From positions 186,001 through 250,000 of the forward strand of contig NZ_AMSI01000005.1 in assembly GCF_000300515.1 (NCBI RefSeq): DNA of 64,000 nucleotides, read 5' to 3'. The notes below the pieces were generated by a model. The model made no database searches, was not told where the DNA came from, and saw nothing but the letters and a program-made list of their open reading frames with translations. This document shows, piece by piece, positions 17,247 to 26,685 of this stretch; positions within the stretch are counted from its first letter, which is position 1; each line of letters begins with the position of its first letter. The position numbers were made by a program, and so were the translations under genes. This DNA comes from Nitratireductor indicus C115. Lineage in GTDB: Bacteria; Pseudomonadota; Alphaproteobacteria; Rhizobiales; Rhizobiaceae.

Positions 17247-17768
17247 ATGGAGATGTCGTTGCAGGTGATTAAAATCAACAGCAATCCTGTTGGGCGTTTG
17301 GTTCTGGCGGCCGGTCTTGCCGGCGCGGCCGCAGTCTTATCCGGCTGTAACGCAGCACACACGCTCGATGCGAGTGAAACGTTGACGCAGGGCTATGTCA
17401 TCGACGAACAGGCCATCGAGCTCGTGCCGGTCGGATCCAGCCGCGAACAGGTGACGCTGGCGCTCGGTACGCCATCCACCACGGCCACATTCGACAATGA
17501 GGCTTTCTATTATATTTCACAGAAGCGGGTTCGAAGCGCAGCTTTCATGCGCCCGCGACTGGTCGACCAACGCATTCTGGCCGTCTATTTCGGACCGGAC
17601 GAACGCGTGTCCAAGATCGCCAATTATGGGCTGAAGGACGGCAAGGTGTTCGACTTCATCTCGAGCGCCACGCCCACAGGCGGCAAGGAACAGACATTCA
17701 TCGGTCAGATTCTGGCCGGTGCATCGAAGAGCGGCCCACCCTCGGGCATGTTCGGCGGCGGGGGCTGA
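17247..17768 (+). CDS. bamE: BamE/OmlA outer-membrane assembly lipoprotein
   Basis: 173 aa. A lipoprotein signal ends with L-S-G-C (Cys near residue 34). A SmpA/OmlA domain follows, with V-G-S-S-R-E-Q-V-T-L-A-L-G-T-P-S and a C-terminal F-x-P-D-E-R-V-S-K-I-A-N-Y-G-L-K-D-G-K-V segment. It is a nonessential subunit of the BAM complex that inserts beta-barrel proteins. The glycine-rich tail is longer than in enterobacteria. A strong terminator follows at 17798. Confidence 0.9.
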   Translation: MEMSLQVIKINSNPVGRLVLAAGLAGAAAVLSGCNAAHTLDASETLTQGYVIDEQAIELVPVGSSREQVTLALGTPSTTATFDNEAFYYISQKRVRSAAFMRPRLVDQRILAVYFGPDERVSKIANYGLKDGKVFDFISSATPTGGKEQTFIGQILAGASKSGPPSGMFGGGG

Positions 17769-17797
17769 CCGAAGCAACAGTTTTCTCAGGCAACAAC

Positions 17798-17836
17798 GGA
17801 GCCCGCAGACCCCAAGTCTGCGGGCTCCAACTTTTT
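17798..17836 (+). terminator. Rho-independent terminator of bamE
   Basis: A perfect 13-bp stem (17798-17810 with 17816-17828) closes a CCCAA loop and is followed by AACTTTTT. It lies 30 bases after the bamE stop. Confidence 0.9.
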
Positions 17837-17864
17837 CATGCCCTCGTTCAGGAAGAAGCAGAAC

Positions 17865-17890
17865 AAAAAAGCCGGGCACGAATGCCCGGC
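17865..17890 (-). terminator. Minus-strand terminator downstream of hppA
   Basis: GCCGGGCA/TGCCCGGC with a four-base loop, followed on the minus strand by six Ts (17870-17865). It lies about 210 bases beyond the hppA stop, past palindromic repeat copy 2, and faces the bamE terminator. Confidence 0.8.
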
Positions 17891-18001
17891 TGCGCGGTGT
17901 AAAATGCTGGCACGCTTACAGTTCAGGTTGTTGCACCCGCCCTCATCCCCCCGCGGGGAGAAGGTAAGGTGAAGCGCGGGCGCAACTGAAACCTGAATAT
18001 C

Positions 18002-18107
18002 CTAGATCGGCTCACCGTTTCACGGAAATCCTGAACCGATCTATCTCTTTGTTTTTCCGCATTTATGCAGACATCAGGTGATTCCACCTCACTGCAAAAT
18101 GCGCTAG
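18002..18107 (+). repeat. Palindromic intergenic repeat, copy 2
   Basis: 106 bp bounded by CTAG at both ends (18002-18005 and 18104-18107). Stem 1 is GATCGGCTC paired with GAACCGATC around an inner GTTTC/GAAAT. A T-rich spacer (CTCTTTGTTTTT) follows, then stem 2 with TCAGGTG-ATTC-CACCT and flanking TGCAG/CTGCA and GCATTT/AAATGC arms. The right-hand CTAG contains the TAG stop of hppA, which reads on the minus strand. Confidence 0.9.
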
Positions 18108-20236
18108 TGCGCCAGCACCGCAAGCAACAGAAGCGCGATGATGTTGGTGATCTTGATCATCGGATTTACGGCAGGACCCGCCGTATCCTTGTAAGGATCG
18201 CCGACAGTATCGCCTGTGACCGAGGCCTTGTGAGCTTCCGAGCCCTTCTCGTGCTTCACCCCATCGGCATCGACAAAGCCATCCTCGAAGGACTTTTTCG
18301 CGTTGTCCCATGCACCACCGCCCGCAGTCATGGAAATCGCCACGAAAAGGCCCGTGACAATCACACCGAGAAGCATAGCGCCAAGGGCGGAGAAGGCCTC
18401 GCTCTTGCCACCAATCGCATAGATCACCGCGAAGACCACCAGCGGCGAAAGCACAGGCAGCAACGAAGGAACGATCATTTCCTTGATCGCTGCCCGGGTG
18501 AGCAGGTCGACGGCGCGGCCATAGTCCGGCTTTTCCGTCCCCGCCATGATGCCCGGCTTTTCCCGGAACTGCCTGCGCACCTCCTGCACGATGGCGCCGC
18601 CAGCCCGGCCAACGGCCGTCATCGACAGGCCACCGAACAGGAACGGCAGAAGGCCGCCGAACAGGAGACCGACCACCACATAGGGGTTCGAGAGGGAGAA
18701 ATCGACGCTCACGCCTTCGAAGAAGGATCCAGGTTGAGCGTTGGCGGAGAAGAACTTCAGATCTTCCGTGTATGCGGCGAACAGGACCAGCGCCCCGAGA
18801 CCCGCCGAGCCGATGGCATAGCCCTTGGTAACAGCCTTGGTGGTGTTGCCTACCGCGTCAAGTGCGTCCGTTGTCTTGCGCACTTCTGGCGGCAGGTCGG
18901 CCATCTCGGCGATACCGCCGGCATTGTCTGTCACCGGGCCAAAGGCATCGAGCGCGACGACCATGCCGGCAAGGGCGAGCATGGTCGTCACGGCGATCGC
19001 GATGCCGAACAGGCCCGCCAGATTGAACGAAAGCAGGATGCCGGCGATGATGACGATGGCCGGTAGCGCCGTCGCCTCCAGTGAAACGGCGAGGCCCTGA
19101 ATGACGTTGGTGCCATGGCCTGTAACCGATGCCTGGCTGATGGAGCGGACCGGGCGATAGCCGACACCGGTATAGTATTCAGTGATCCAGATAATGAGAC
19201 CGGTGACCGCCAGGCCGACCACACCACACCAGAACAGCGTCGCTCCGGTGAAGGCGGTGCCATTGGAGGCGGTGAAAGTGGTCGCGCCACCGAGCCAACC
19301 CCATACGATGATGGCAAGCGCCACCACGGACAGAGCGGCAGTGGCCCAGAACCCCTTGTAAAGGGCGCCCATGATCGAATTGTTCGCACCGAGCTTCACA
19401 AAGAAAGTGCCAATGATGGAAGTGACCACGCAGGCGCCCCCGATGACCAGCGGGAACAGCATCAGCGTCAGAGCTGTGGCTTCGGTGAAAAAGATCGAGG
19501 CGAGCACCATGGTCGCCACCACCGTCACCACATAGGTTTCGAACAGGTCCGCGGCCATGCCGGCGCAATCACCGACATTGTCGCCCACATTGTCGGCGAT
19601 GGTTGCGGGGTTGCGGGGGTCGTCCTCGGGAATACCGGCTTCCACCTTACCTACGAGATCGCCACCGACATCGGCGCCCTTGGTGAAGATGCCGCCGCCA
19701 AGGCGGGCGAAGATCGAAATCAGCGAAGCGCCGAAACCAAGCGCCACAAGGGCATCAATCACCGTGCGTTCCGTTGCCGTATAGCCCAGCGGACCCGTGA
19801 GCACCCAGAAATAGACCGACACGCCCAGAAGCGCGAGGCCAGCCACCAGAAGCCCGGTGATGGCGCCGGATTTGAAGGCGATGTCCAGACCGGCCGCCAG
19901 GCTGTTGGATGCAGCCTGGGCCGTGCGCACATTGGCACGCACCGAAACATTCATGCCGATGAAACCGGCAACGCCCGAAAGAATCGCACCGATCAGAAAG
20001 CCGATGGCCGCCACGGGCGTCAGAAGCCACCAGGCGATGAGGAAGACCACGACGCCAACAACGGCGACGGTGGTGTATTGCCTTGTCAAGTAAGCCTGCG
20101 CCCCCTCCCGGATGGCACCGGCGATTTCCTGCATGCGTGCATTGCCCTGGTCGGCGGCCAGCACCGACTGGGTTGCCCATATGGCATAGATGACAGAAAG
20201 CACACCGCAGGCCATGACGACGTAAAGCATTGTCAT
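18104..20236 (-). CDS. hppA: Membrane-bound proton-translocating pyrophosphatase (K+-independent type)
   Basis: 710 aa, about 16 membrane helices. It couples PPi hydrolysis to H+ pumping. The substrate-site motif [11 protein letters not shown] and the [16 protein letters not shown] motif are present, as is [12 protein letters not shown]. Around residue 465 it reads [10 protein letters not shown]; Lys at the position that is Ala in K+-dependent enzymes marks the K+-independent class. The ATG at 20236 was chosen over a GTG at 20242. Its TAG stop coincides with the CTAG edge of repeat copy 2. Confidence 0.95.
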   Translation of the reverse strand: MTMLYVVMACGVLSVIYAIWATQSVLAADQGNARMQEIAGAIREGAQAYLTRQYTTVAVVGVVVFLIAWWLLTPVAAIGFLIGAILSGVAGFIGMNVSVRANVRTAQAASNSLAAGLDIAFKSGAITGLLVAGLALLGVSVYFWVLTGPLGYTATERTVIDALVALGFGASLISIFARLGGGIFTKGADVGGDLVGKVEAGIPEDDPRNPATIADNVGDNVGDCAGMAADLFETYVVTVVATMVLASIFFTEATALTLMLFPLVIGGACVVTSIIGTFFVKLGANNSIMGALYKGFWATAALSVVALAIIVWGWLGGATTFTASNGTAFTGATLFWCGVVGLAVTGLIIWITEYYTGVGYRPVRSISQASVTGHGTNVIQGLAVSLEATALPAIVIIAGILLSFNLAGLFGIAIAVTTMLALAGMVVALDAFGPVTDNAGGIAEMADLPPEVRKTTDALDAVGNTTKAVTKGYAIGSAGLGALVLFAAYTEDLKFFSANAQPGSFFEGVSVDFSLSNPYVVVGLLFGGLLPFLFGGLSMTAVGRAGGAIVQEVRRQFREKPGIMAGTEKPDYGRAVDLLTRAAIKEMIVPSLLPVLSPLVVFAVIYAIGGKSEAFSALGAMLLGVIVTGLFVAISMTAGGGAWDNAKKSFEDGFVDADGVKHEKGSEAHKASVTGDTVGDPYKDTAGPAVNPMIKITNIIALLLLAVLAH

Positions 20237-20601
20237 TGCCACTCTATCCCTTGATTTCGGCCCGCGACTGAAACCCCTCCCGGGCCACGCTGAAAAAGAC
20301 CGTCGGCATTCGCGCCCCTCCCGGTCTAATTGTCGCAGCTTGGGCGATGCGATAACGCAACGTCAAGGACCAGTTCGGGAATTTGCCCCGCTTTTGGGTG
20401 ATCGCAATCCGCCGTTTCGGACCGAAATCAGGGAATTCAAGGGTTACCCGGCTTTGGAAAACGGCAAAATGGCGCCGGATGAGCTGGATCCGGCACAAAC
20501 GGGACCAAGCGCCCGACGCCCCCAAAGCCCCAGGATGCTGATCTTCCTGTTTTCCGGATTCATGCGCACGTCAGGTAAAATCGGCTGACTGCGGAAACGT
20601 T
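20237..20601. other. Intergenic region upstream of hppA
   Basis: 365 bases between the MFS stop and hppA. No supported gene is seen; overlapping open frames look like noise. The part nearest the MFS gene (20537-20605) holds degenerate repeat copy 3. The hppA promoter should lie here on the minus strand; TTGACG at about 20369-20364 is a possible -35, but no good -10 at standard spacing was found. Confidence 0.5.
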
Positions 20602-20605
20602 CTAG
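20537..20605 (+). repeat. Palindromic intergenic repeat, copy 3 (degenerate)
   Basis: Only the right part aligns clearly: GATCTTCCTGTTTTCCGGAT, then CATGCGCACGTCAGGT, GCTGACTGC and a terminal CTAG at 20602-20605. The first stem is absent or too diverged to recognise. The CTAG contains the TAG stop of the MFS gene, the same placement as the other copies. Confidence 0.65.
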
Positions 20606-21819
20606 GCGACGGCCCTGCTGCGGCGCCTCAGGGCCTGCACGCCAAGTGCGGCAAGGCAGAAGATCGAAACCGGCAGGACGATGATGGCCAGCATGTCCCA
20701 GCCATAGGCATTGTAAATCTGGCCGGACATGAGCGAAGCAACCGCCGTGGTCGAGAAGAGAATGAAATCGTGCACGCCCTGCACGGCGCTCTTTTCGGAT
20801 GCATGATAGCAATCGGCCACCATGGCCGTCGCACCGATGAAGCCGAAATTCCATCCTACGCCAAGCAGGATAAGCGCCGTCCAGAACTGCCACAACGCAA
20901 TGCCCGACAAGGCAACGACGGCACAACCGATGAGAAGCAGGAGACCGGTGGCGACGATGGTCTCCTTGCCAAAACGGGCAATCAGCCTGCCGGTGACGAA
21001 GCTTGGCGCGAACATGGCCATGACGTGCCAGGAAATGCCCAGCGTCGCCTCGTCCGGTGTGAACCCGCAACCGACCATGGCCAGCGGCGCGCCGGTCATG
21101 ACGAAGCTCATCAGGGCATAGGCTGCAACGCCGCATAAAAGCGCCACCAGAAAGCGCGGCTGCGTCATGATGGCGAGAAGCGGGCGGGCGGGCTGATGAT
21201 CGTCGAGCTTGGCTGAGGGCGCATCCTTCGACGCGCGCAGCAGCGACAGAACGGCTGCCCCCAAAAGGCCGATCACGATCAGTGAGGCAAAAGCACCCGC
21301 AAACATGATGGGGGCGAAAAGATCGCGCGTATGGATCACGATCTGGGGACCTATGATGGCCGCGAAGACGCCGCCGCCCAGAACCCACGATATGGCCCGT
21401 GCCTTGAAGTCGGACGGTGCGTTGTCGGCTGCGGCAAAACGGTATTGCTGGAGAAAGGCGTTGCCCATTCCCACCAGCAGCAAGCCAAGGGCAAAGAGCC
21501 AGAAATTGGCCTGGAACAGCGCCAGTGCGGCCACGAAACCACCGCAGGCTGTGACGAGCCCTCCCGACATGAGACTGTTGCGCCGGCCTATGGCCCTTGT
21601 CAGAGCGGCGGCGGGCAGAGCGCCCACGGCAACCCCGATGTTGAAACCGGTAACCGGTGCCGTTGCCAGGGATTTGTCGCTGCCCAGCAGATAAAAACCC
21701 GCAAGCCCGCCCATGGAAATGGCGATGGGAGCCGCCGATCCGACCACGGCCTGCGAGACAGCCAGAATGAGCGCGGTGCGCTTTGCTTCCCTGTAAAGAT
21801 CGCCGCGCTCCGCCAACAT
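20602..21819 (-). CDS. Major facilitator superfamily transporter
   Basis: 405 aa from the ATG at 21819, with about 12 hydrophobic helices and an R-A-I-G-R-R-N-S-L-M-S-G-type loop 2-3. A polar cytoplasmic loop near the middle (D-A-P-S-A-K-L-D-D) separates the halves. It resembles YnfM/arabinose-efflux-like MFS proteins of unknown substrate. It begins two bases after the nusB stop with AGGG upstream, so it is probably translated from the rib-nusB transcript. In many rhizobia, as I recall, thiL occupies this slot. The TAG stop lies in the edge of repeat copy 3. Confidence 0.82.
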   Translation of the reverse strand: MLAERGDLYREAKRTALILAVSQAVVGSAAPIAISMGGLAGFYLLGSDKSLATAPVTGFNIGVAVGALPAAALTRAIGRRNSLMSGGLVTACGGFVAALALFQANFWLFALGLLLVGMGNAFLQQYRFAAADNAPSDFKARAISWVLGGGVFAAIIGPQIVIHTRDLFAPIMFAGAFASLIVIGLLGAAVLSLLRASKDAPSAKLDDHQPARPLLAIMTQPRFLVALLCGVAAYALMSFVMTGAPLAMVGCGFTPDEATLGISWHVMAMFAPSFVTGRLIARFGKETIVATGLLLLIGCAVVALSGIALWQFWTALILLGVGWNFGFIGATAMVADCYHASEKSAVQGVHDFILFSTTAVASLMSGQIYNAYGWDMLAIIVLPVSIFCLAALGVQALRRRSRAVA

Positions 21820-21821
21820 GC

Positions 21822-22319
21822 CTAATCCCTGCTCTTTTCCTTGCCCTTGCCTTCGTCGCGGCAACGCTTTGCGACACGGTCGAGAACCGCGTTGACGAGC
21901 TTGGGCTCGTCTTCCGTGTAGAAGGCCTTGGCGATATCGACGTATTCAGATACCGCCACGGCAACGGGCACGTCCTTGCGCCGCGTCAATTCATAGACGC
22001 CGGCACGCAGGATTGCGCGCAGCGTCGAATCGAGACGCGACAGCGGCCAATCGTCCATCAGCGCCTGGCGGATGATCGGGTCGATGACCTTCTGATCTTC
22101 CACGACGCCCGCAAGGATGGCGCGGAACCATTGCGGATCGGCATCGCGGTAAAGCTCGCCGTCGATTTCCTTGCCGAGGCGGAAGAGCTCATATTCGGAG
22201 GTGGTCTCAAGGAGGCCCGTGCCGGCCACATCCATCTGATAGAGCGCCTGGACGGCGGCGAGACGGGCTGCACCGCGTTTGTTGGCCGGTCGGGGGTGTT
22301 CGGCGGTCGGTTCGTTCAC
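21822..22319 (-). CDS. nusB: Transcription antitermination factor NusB
   Basis: 165 aa from the GTG at 22319, which has GGAG six bases upstream and sits just after the ribH TGA. A TTG at 22331 would be an alternative. It has [12 protein letters not shown] at the start and [15 protein letters not shown] and K-L-V-N-A-V-L-D near the end, the family hallmarks. It acts with NusE on boxA in rRNA antitermination. ribH-nusB is a common pair. Confidence 0.93.
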   Translation of the reverse strand: MNEPTAEHPRPANKRGAARLAAVQALYQMDVAGTGLLETTSEYELFRLGKEIDGELYRDADPQWFRAILAGVVEDQKVIDPIIRQALMDDWPLSRLDSTLRAILRAGVYELTRRKDVPVAVAVSEYVDIAKAFYTEDEPKLVNAVLDRVAKRCRDEGKGKEKSRD

Positions 22320-22320
22320 T

Positions 22321-22788
22321 TCAGGCTCCAAAGCGCTGTTTCAGCGCAATCATCTTGAGGGCGGCCATGGCGGCGAAATAGCCCTTGCCCATCGCCTCGC
22401 CCGTTGTTCCTTCGCTGCGTTCGATACGGGCCAGTGCCTGGGTCTCGTTTTCGACGGTAAGAATGCCATTGCCAATGGCCAGCCCCTTGTGGATCGCCAG
22501 ATCCGTCAACCCACGCGCAGATTCATTTGCGACAATGTCGAAATGATAGGTCTCGCCACGGATCACGCAGCCAAGCGCCACGTAACCATGATAGAGGGGG
22601 CCGCTGTTGCCACCGGCGGCAAAGGCAATCGCACCGGGCACTTCCAGCGCCCCAGGCACGGTCACGACATCATAAGCCGCTCCAGCCTCGGTCAACGCTG
22701 CCTTGGCGCCCGCTAAAAGACCATCGGCAAGATGATCGTAGAACCGGGCCTCGACAATCAACAGCCGTAAAGGGCGCGCATCGGCCAT
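22321..22788 (-). CDS. ribH: 6,7-dimethyl-8-ribityllumazine synthase
   Basis: 155 aa, the normal length. It joins 5-amino-6-ribitylaminouracil with 3,4-dihydroxy-2-butanone-4-phosphate. Conserved segments: V-E-A-R-F-Y-D near residue 13, [25 protein letters not shown] with the catalytic His, and G-I-L-T-V-E-N. Located between ribE and nusB. The 45-base gap to ribE is compatible with one operon. Confidence 0.95.
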   Translation of the reverse strand: MADARPLRLLIVEARFYDHLADGLLAGAKAALTEAGAAYDVVTVPGALEVPGAIAFAAGGNSGPLYHGYVALGCVIRGETYHFDIVANESARGLTDLAIHKGLAIGNGILTVENETQALARIERSEGTTGEAMGKGYFAAMAALKMIALKQRFGA

Positions 22789-22833
22789 GGAAATACTCCG
22801 CTCGCAAACAGTTCCAGAAGGGAAAGCGCTGCC

Positions 22834-23448
22834 TTAAGCCTCTTTGGCCGCATCCGCAAGACGCGCTGCGTATCGCGCCATGGTATCGATCTCGATATTC
22901 ACCATATCGCCCTCGGCGCGTTCGCCCCAGGTGGTGACGGCGAGCGAGTGATGGATCAGCAACACGTCGAAACGATTGCCCTCCACGCGGTTTACGGTGA
23001 GTGAGGTACCGTCAAGAGCCACCGAACCCTTGGGGGCGATGAACTTTGCCAGTTCCGCCGGGGCTTCCAGGACGAAGCGCACGGCCTCCCCCTCTTCCCG
23101 ACGCTCCACAATGCGCGCCATGCCATCCACATGACCGGACACGATATGGCCCCCCAGTTCATCACCGACCTTCAGGGCGCGCTCCAGATTGATGCGACAG
23201 CCAGGCTCCCAGGTGGCGAGCGTGGTGAGCCGCAAAGCCTCCTCCCATGCCTCCACCTCGAACCAGCGCCGGTTCGCCCCCTCCTCGGGAAGGCTCACCA
23301 CCGTCAGGCAGACGCCTGAGCACGCGATCGAAGCGCCAATGTCGATGGTCGACGGATCGTAGTTCGTCTCGATGCGCAGGAGAACGCCTTTCTCGAGCGG
23401 AGAAACCGAATGAACGGTTCCCACATCGGTCACAATCCCGGTGAACAT
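22834..23448 (-). CDS. ribE: Riboflavin synthase alpha subunit
   Basis: 204 aa in two lumazine-binding repeats. The first starts M-F-T-G-I-V-T-D-V-G with I-A-C-S-G-V-C-L-T-V; the second has G-G-H-I-V-S-G-H-V-D-G and G-S-V-A-L-D-G-T-S-L-T-V-N. It dismutates two lumazines to riboflavin. Its ATG shares one base with the ribD stop (TGATG), so translation is coupled. Confidence 0.96.
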   Translation of the reverse strand: MFTGIVTDVGTVHSVSPLEKGVLLRIETNYDPSTIDIGASIACSGVCLTVVSLPEEGANRRWFEVEAWEEALRLTTLATWEPGCRINLERALKVGDELGGHIVSGHVDGMARIVERREEGEAVRFVLEAPAELAKFIAPKGSVALDGTSLTVNRVEGNRFDVLLIHHSLAVTTWGERAEGDMVNIEIDTMARYAARLADAAKEA

Positions 23449-24569
23449 CAGCCGGCCCTCACATATTCACGATAATGATCATCGCCGAACCGCGCCTCGC
23501 GCAGCAGACGAAAGCCAGCCGGACCATGAGCCGGATCGAGCGGCGCAGCAATGCCGCCAGGGCCGATTTCGGCTGGTCCTGTGAAAAGACACAGCCGATC
23601 CACCAAATCCTCGTCAAGAAAGGCCGAAGCCGTGTAGGCGCCGCCTTCCACCATCAGGGTCATGATGCCGCGCGCGGCCAGGTCTTCCAGCAGCTCGGGC
23701 AAGGCGATGTGCCCCTCATGAACATCCACCGCAAGAAAATCGACGCCCTGCTCAGCCAGGGCGATCCGCCGCGGCGTCGGGCAATCGCTTGCCGCCGTCA
23801 CAAGAACGGGCACCTCGCGCGCCGTCCGCGCCAGCACGCTGCCGGGCGGCAGGCGTGTGTCACGGTCGAGCACAATGCGCAGCGGAGAGCGCGCGGACAG
23901 GCCCGGCAGGCGGCAGGTCAGCGCCGGATCATCGGCAAGTGCCGTGCCTATGCCCACGAGGATGGCATCGCTTTCAGCCCGCATCATGTGCACCTGAGCG
24001 CGCGATATCGCGCCTGTGATGGCGACCTGCCCTTCCCCCCGGCGGCCAATCATGCCATCGGCGGAAAGAGCAAGCTTGAGAGTCACTTCAGGGCGTTTTT
24101 TCAGAGAACGCGTGAGATAACCGCGCATCAGGTCGGCGGCCTCATCGGCAAGAACGCCCTCGAAGACCTCGATGCCCGCCTCGCGCAGGATCGCATATCC
24201 CTTGCCGCTGACACGCGGATCGGGATCGGAGGCGGCGCCCACCACCCGACTGATTCCGGCTGCAACAAGCGTATTCGCGCAGGGAGGCGTGCGGCCATGA
24301 TGGGCGCAAGGCTCAAGCGTCACATAGGCGGTGGCGCCACGTGCGGCTTCCCCGGCTTCTTCCAGTGCCTGCGGCTCCGCATGCGGGCGTCCGCCGATGG
24401 CGGTCACGCCGCGCCCGACGATGCGCGGGCCTGCGCCATCATCGCGGACAATCAGCGTGCCAACGGAAGGGTTGGTGCCGGTCAGGCCAAGATGGCGGCG
24501 CGACAGGCGGATCGCAGCGGCCATGAAGCGCCGGTCGGCGTCACCCGCTAAGGCCCCCGCCTCCGTCAT
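23448..24569 (-). CDS. ribD: Bifunctional diaminohydroxyphosphoribosylaminopyrimidine deaminase/reductase
   Basis: 373 aa. The N-terminal cytidine deaminase-like domain has H-A-E-P-Q-A-L and P-C-A-H-H-G-R-T-P-P-C as zinc and catalytic motifs. From about residue 155 the C-terminal reductase domain follows (L-K-L-A-L-S-A-D-G-M-I-G, V-E-G-G-A). It catalyses two steps of riboflavin synthesis. It starts one base after the nrdR stop and overlaps ribE by one base. Confidence 0.96.
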   Translation of the reverse strand: MTEAGALAGDADRRFMAAAIRLSRRHLGLTGTNPSVGTLIVRDDGAGPRIVGRGVTAIGGRPHAEPQALEEAGEAARGATAYVTLEPCAHHGRTPPCANTLVAAGISRVVGAASDPDPRVSGKGYAILREAGIEVFEGVLADEAADLMRGYLTRSLKKRPEVTLKLALSADGMIGRRGEGQVAITGAISRAQVHMMRAESDAILVGIGTALADDPALTCRLPGLSARSPLRIVLDRDTRLPPGSVLARTAREVPVLVTAASDCPTPRRIALAEQGVDFLAVDVHEGHIALPELLEDLAARGIMTLMVEGGAYTASAFLDEDLVDRLCLFTGPAEIGPGGIAAPLDPAHGPAGFRLLREARFGDDHYREYVRAG

Positions 24570-24570
24570 C

Positions 24571-25035
24571 TCAATCCTCGTCCTCTTTGCCCTTCAACTC
24601 GCCCAATACATCCTGGAAATCCTTCGCCTCGCGGAAATTGCGGTAGACGGAAGCAAAGCGGACATAGGCGACGTCGTCGAGGCCCTTAAGCGCATCCATA
24701 ACCAGAAGACCAATGTCGTCGGATGCAATCTCGGTTTCGCCGGAACTTTCCAGCTGGCGGACGATGCCGGTCACCGCGCGCTCGATGCGTTCGGGATCGA
24801 CATTGCGCTTGCGCACGGCGATATCGAAGGAGCGCATCAGCTTGTCGCGGTCGAAAGGCACCTTGCGGCCCGTCTTCTTGACCACGACGAGATCACGCAG
24901 CTGCACACGCTCGAAAGTGGTGAAACGTCCACCGCAAACAGGGCAGGCCCTGCGGCGGCGGATGGCTGCTCCATCTTCGGCGGGGCGGGAATCCTTCACC
25001 TGCGTGTCTTCAGACTGGCAATACGGACAGCGCAT
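24571..25035 (-). CDS. nrdR: Transcriptional repressor NrdR
   Basis: 154 aa from the ATG at 25035. The zinc ribbon C-P-Y-C ... [13 protein letters not shown] starts at residue 3, then an ATP-cone domain (about 46-136). It represses ribonucleotide reductase genes when dATP is high by binding NrdR boxes. It is coupled to ribD with a one-base gap, the conserved glyA-nrdR-ribD order. Confidence 0.96.
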   Translation of the reverse strand: MRCPYCQSEDTQVKDSRPAEDGAAIRRRRACPVCGGRFTTFERVQLRDLVVVKKTGRKVPFDRDKLMRSFDIAVRKRNVDPERIERAVTGIVRQLESSGETEIASDDIGLLVMDALKGLDDVAYVRFASVYRNFREAKDFQDVLGELKGKEDED

Positions 25036-25098
25036 AATCGCCTTTCGAATGCGAGGGCAATCGCAACGCAAAACAAATCCGCGTTGCGTGAGGCTTAA

Positions 25099-25140
25099 CG
25101 CATTGGCCCGAAAACCGGTATCGTTTTTCGGGCCGATGCG
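25099..25140. repeat. REP-like hairpin between glyA and nrdR
   Basis: Sixteen bases at 25099-25114 (CGCATTGGCCCGAAAA) pair with 25125-25140 with one mismatch around a ten-base loop. It has AAAA/TTTT at the loop side and is unlike repeat copies 1-5. It resembles the dispersed GGCCCGAAAA-type palindromes of rhizobial genomes. It lies downstream of glyA, whose TAG stop at 25191 is also in a CTAG. Confidence 0.7.
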
Positions 25141-25190
25141 CGTTCAAGAACCTATAGCGTTCCTAAAACGCCCGAAAGGGCATACAGGCT

Positions 25191-26507
25191 CTAGCCCAGA
25201 TAGGGGTAAAGCGGGAAGCGGTCGGTCATCGAGATGACCTTTTCCTTCACAGCCGCCTCGACAGCCGCATTGCCCTCGTCGGAATTTGCCACCTTCAGGC
25301 CATCCAGAACCTCGGCGATGAGCTGTCCGATCTCGCGGAATTCGGCCGTACCGAAACCGCGCGTCGTGCCAGCCGGCGTCCCCAGGCGAATACCCGACGT
25401 AACGAACGGCTTTTCCGGGTCGAAGGGAATGCCGTTCTTGTTGCAGGTGATGTTGGCGCGGCCAAGAGCAGCTTCGGCCCGCTTGCCGGTGGCGTTCTTC
25501 GGGCGCAGGTCGACCAGCATCAGATGGTTATCGGTGCCACCCGAAACGATATCGAGGCCGGTTTCCTTAAGGCTTTCGGCGAGCGCACGCGCATTGGCAA
25601 CCACGTCGCGGGCATAGGTCTTGAAGTCGGGCTTCAGCGCTTCACCGAGCGCCACCGCCTTTGCGGCGATGACATGCATCAGCGGACCGCCCTGCAGACC
25701 GGGGAAGACAGCGGAATTGAACTTCTTGGCCAATGCTTCGTCATTGCACAGGATCATGCCGCCACGCGGACCGCGCAGCGACTTGTGCGTGGTGGTGGTG
25801 ACCACATGGGCGTGCGGCAGCGGCGACGGATGCTGTCCGCCCGCGACGAGGCCCGCAATATGGGCCATGTCGACCATGAGATAGGCACCGACCTCGTCGG
25901 CGATCTCGCGGAAGCGCTTCCAGTCCCAGACACGCGAATAGGCCGTGCCGCCGGCAAGGATGAGCTTTGGCTTGTGCTCGCGGGCAAGGCGGGCCACCTC
26001 GTCCATGTCGAGGAGGTGGTCGTCCTTGCGCACGCCATAGGAAATGACGTTGAACCACTTGCCCGACATGTTGACCGGAGAACCATGGGTCAGGTGACCG
26101 CCGGAATTGAGGTCCAGACCCATGAAGCTGTCGCCCGGCTCGAGAAGCGCCAGGAACACGGCCTGGTTCATCTGGCTACCGGAATTCGGCTGAACGTTGG
26201 CGAAGTTGCAGCCAAACAGCTTCTTGGCGCGCTCGATCGCCAGTTCCTCGACGATATCGACATACTGGCAACCGCCGTAATAGCGCTTGCCTGGGTAACC
26301 TTCCGCATATTTGTTGGTCAGCACCGTTCCCTGCGCTTCCATGACGGCGCGAGAAACGATGTTTTCGGAGGCAATCAGCTCGATCTCGTGACGCTGACGG
26401 CCCAGCTCCTGGCGGATCGCGGAGAAGATTTCGGCATCGCTTTCTTCGAGCGGCCGGGTGAAGAACGGATCGGCCTCGACGGAAGCGGCGGCGGTCGCGG
26501 TTGCCAT
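25191..26507 (-). CDS. glyA: Serine hydroxymethyltransferase
   Basis: 438 aa from the ATG at 26507. A PLP enzyme interconverting serine and glycine with tetrahydrofolate. The PLP lysine lies in [21 protein letters not shown] near residue 40 and [13 protein letters not shown] are also diagnostic. Length is normal. The region 25072-25190 between it and nrdR holds the hairpin at 25099 and no gene. Confidence 0.97.
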   Translation of the reverse strand: MATATAAASVEADPFFTRPLEESDAEIFSAIRQELGRQRHEIELIASENIVSRAVMEAQGTVLTNKYAEGYPGKRYYGGCQYVDIVEELAIERAKKLFGCNFANVQPNSGSQMNQAVFLALLEPGDSFMGLDLNSGGHLTHGSPVNMSGKWFNVISYGVRKDDHLLDMDEVARLAREHKPKLILAGGTAYSRVWDWKRFREIADEVGAYLMVDMAHIAGLVAGGQHPSPLPHAHVVTTTTHKSLRGPRGGMILCNDEALAKKFNSAVFPGLQGGPLMHVIAAKAVALGEALKPDFKTYARDVVANARALAESLKETGLDIVSGGTDNHLMLVDLRPKNATGKRAEAALGRANITCNKNGIPFDPEKPFVTSGIRLGTPAGTTRGFGTAEFREIGQLIAEVLDGLKVANSDEGNAAVEAAVKEKVISMTDRFPLYPYLG

Positions 26508-26685
26508 GGCGGATTTACCCCTTGCGCAATGTATCGAATGGCGGAATGGGGCCTCTAGCACTTTTCTTTGAAAGCCACCACGCCCCCGAACGAAAATTCG
26601 TTCTCAAATGCACGACAGCCGCCCATTGCGGGGCGGCTGTGGATATGCGGCAGGGCCTTCCGGCGGACTTTTATGCCGTGACGGC

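Larger units (their letters stand above)
17769..18103. other. Convergent intergenic region between bamE and hppA
   Basis: 335 bases without a gene. In order it holds the bamE terminator, the minus-strand terminator, a GC-rich stretch with the small hairpin CCCCGCGGGG (17950-17959), and palindromic repeat copy 2 reaching the hppA stop codon. Confidence 0.75.

Noticed and set aside
17937-18000. GC-rich stretch with CCCCGCGGGG as a third terminator
   Set aside because: Stem is short and no T-run follows on either strand; two better terminators are already present beside it.
20444-21964. 506-codon minus-strand frame overlapping the MFS and nusB genes in another frame
   Set aside because: Low-complexity Arg/Gly/His-rich translation without hydrophobic periodicity; the MFS frame has twelve helices and good coupling to nusB.
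24571-24830. An FMN riboswitch in front of ribD
   Set aside because: ribD starts one base after nrdR, leaving no leader, and none of the conserved RFN-element segments was recognised in the glyA-nrdR gap.
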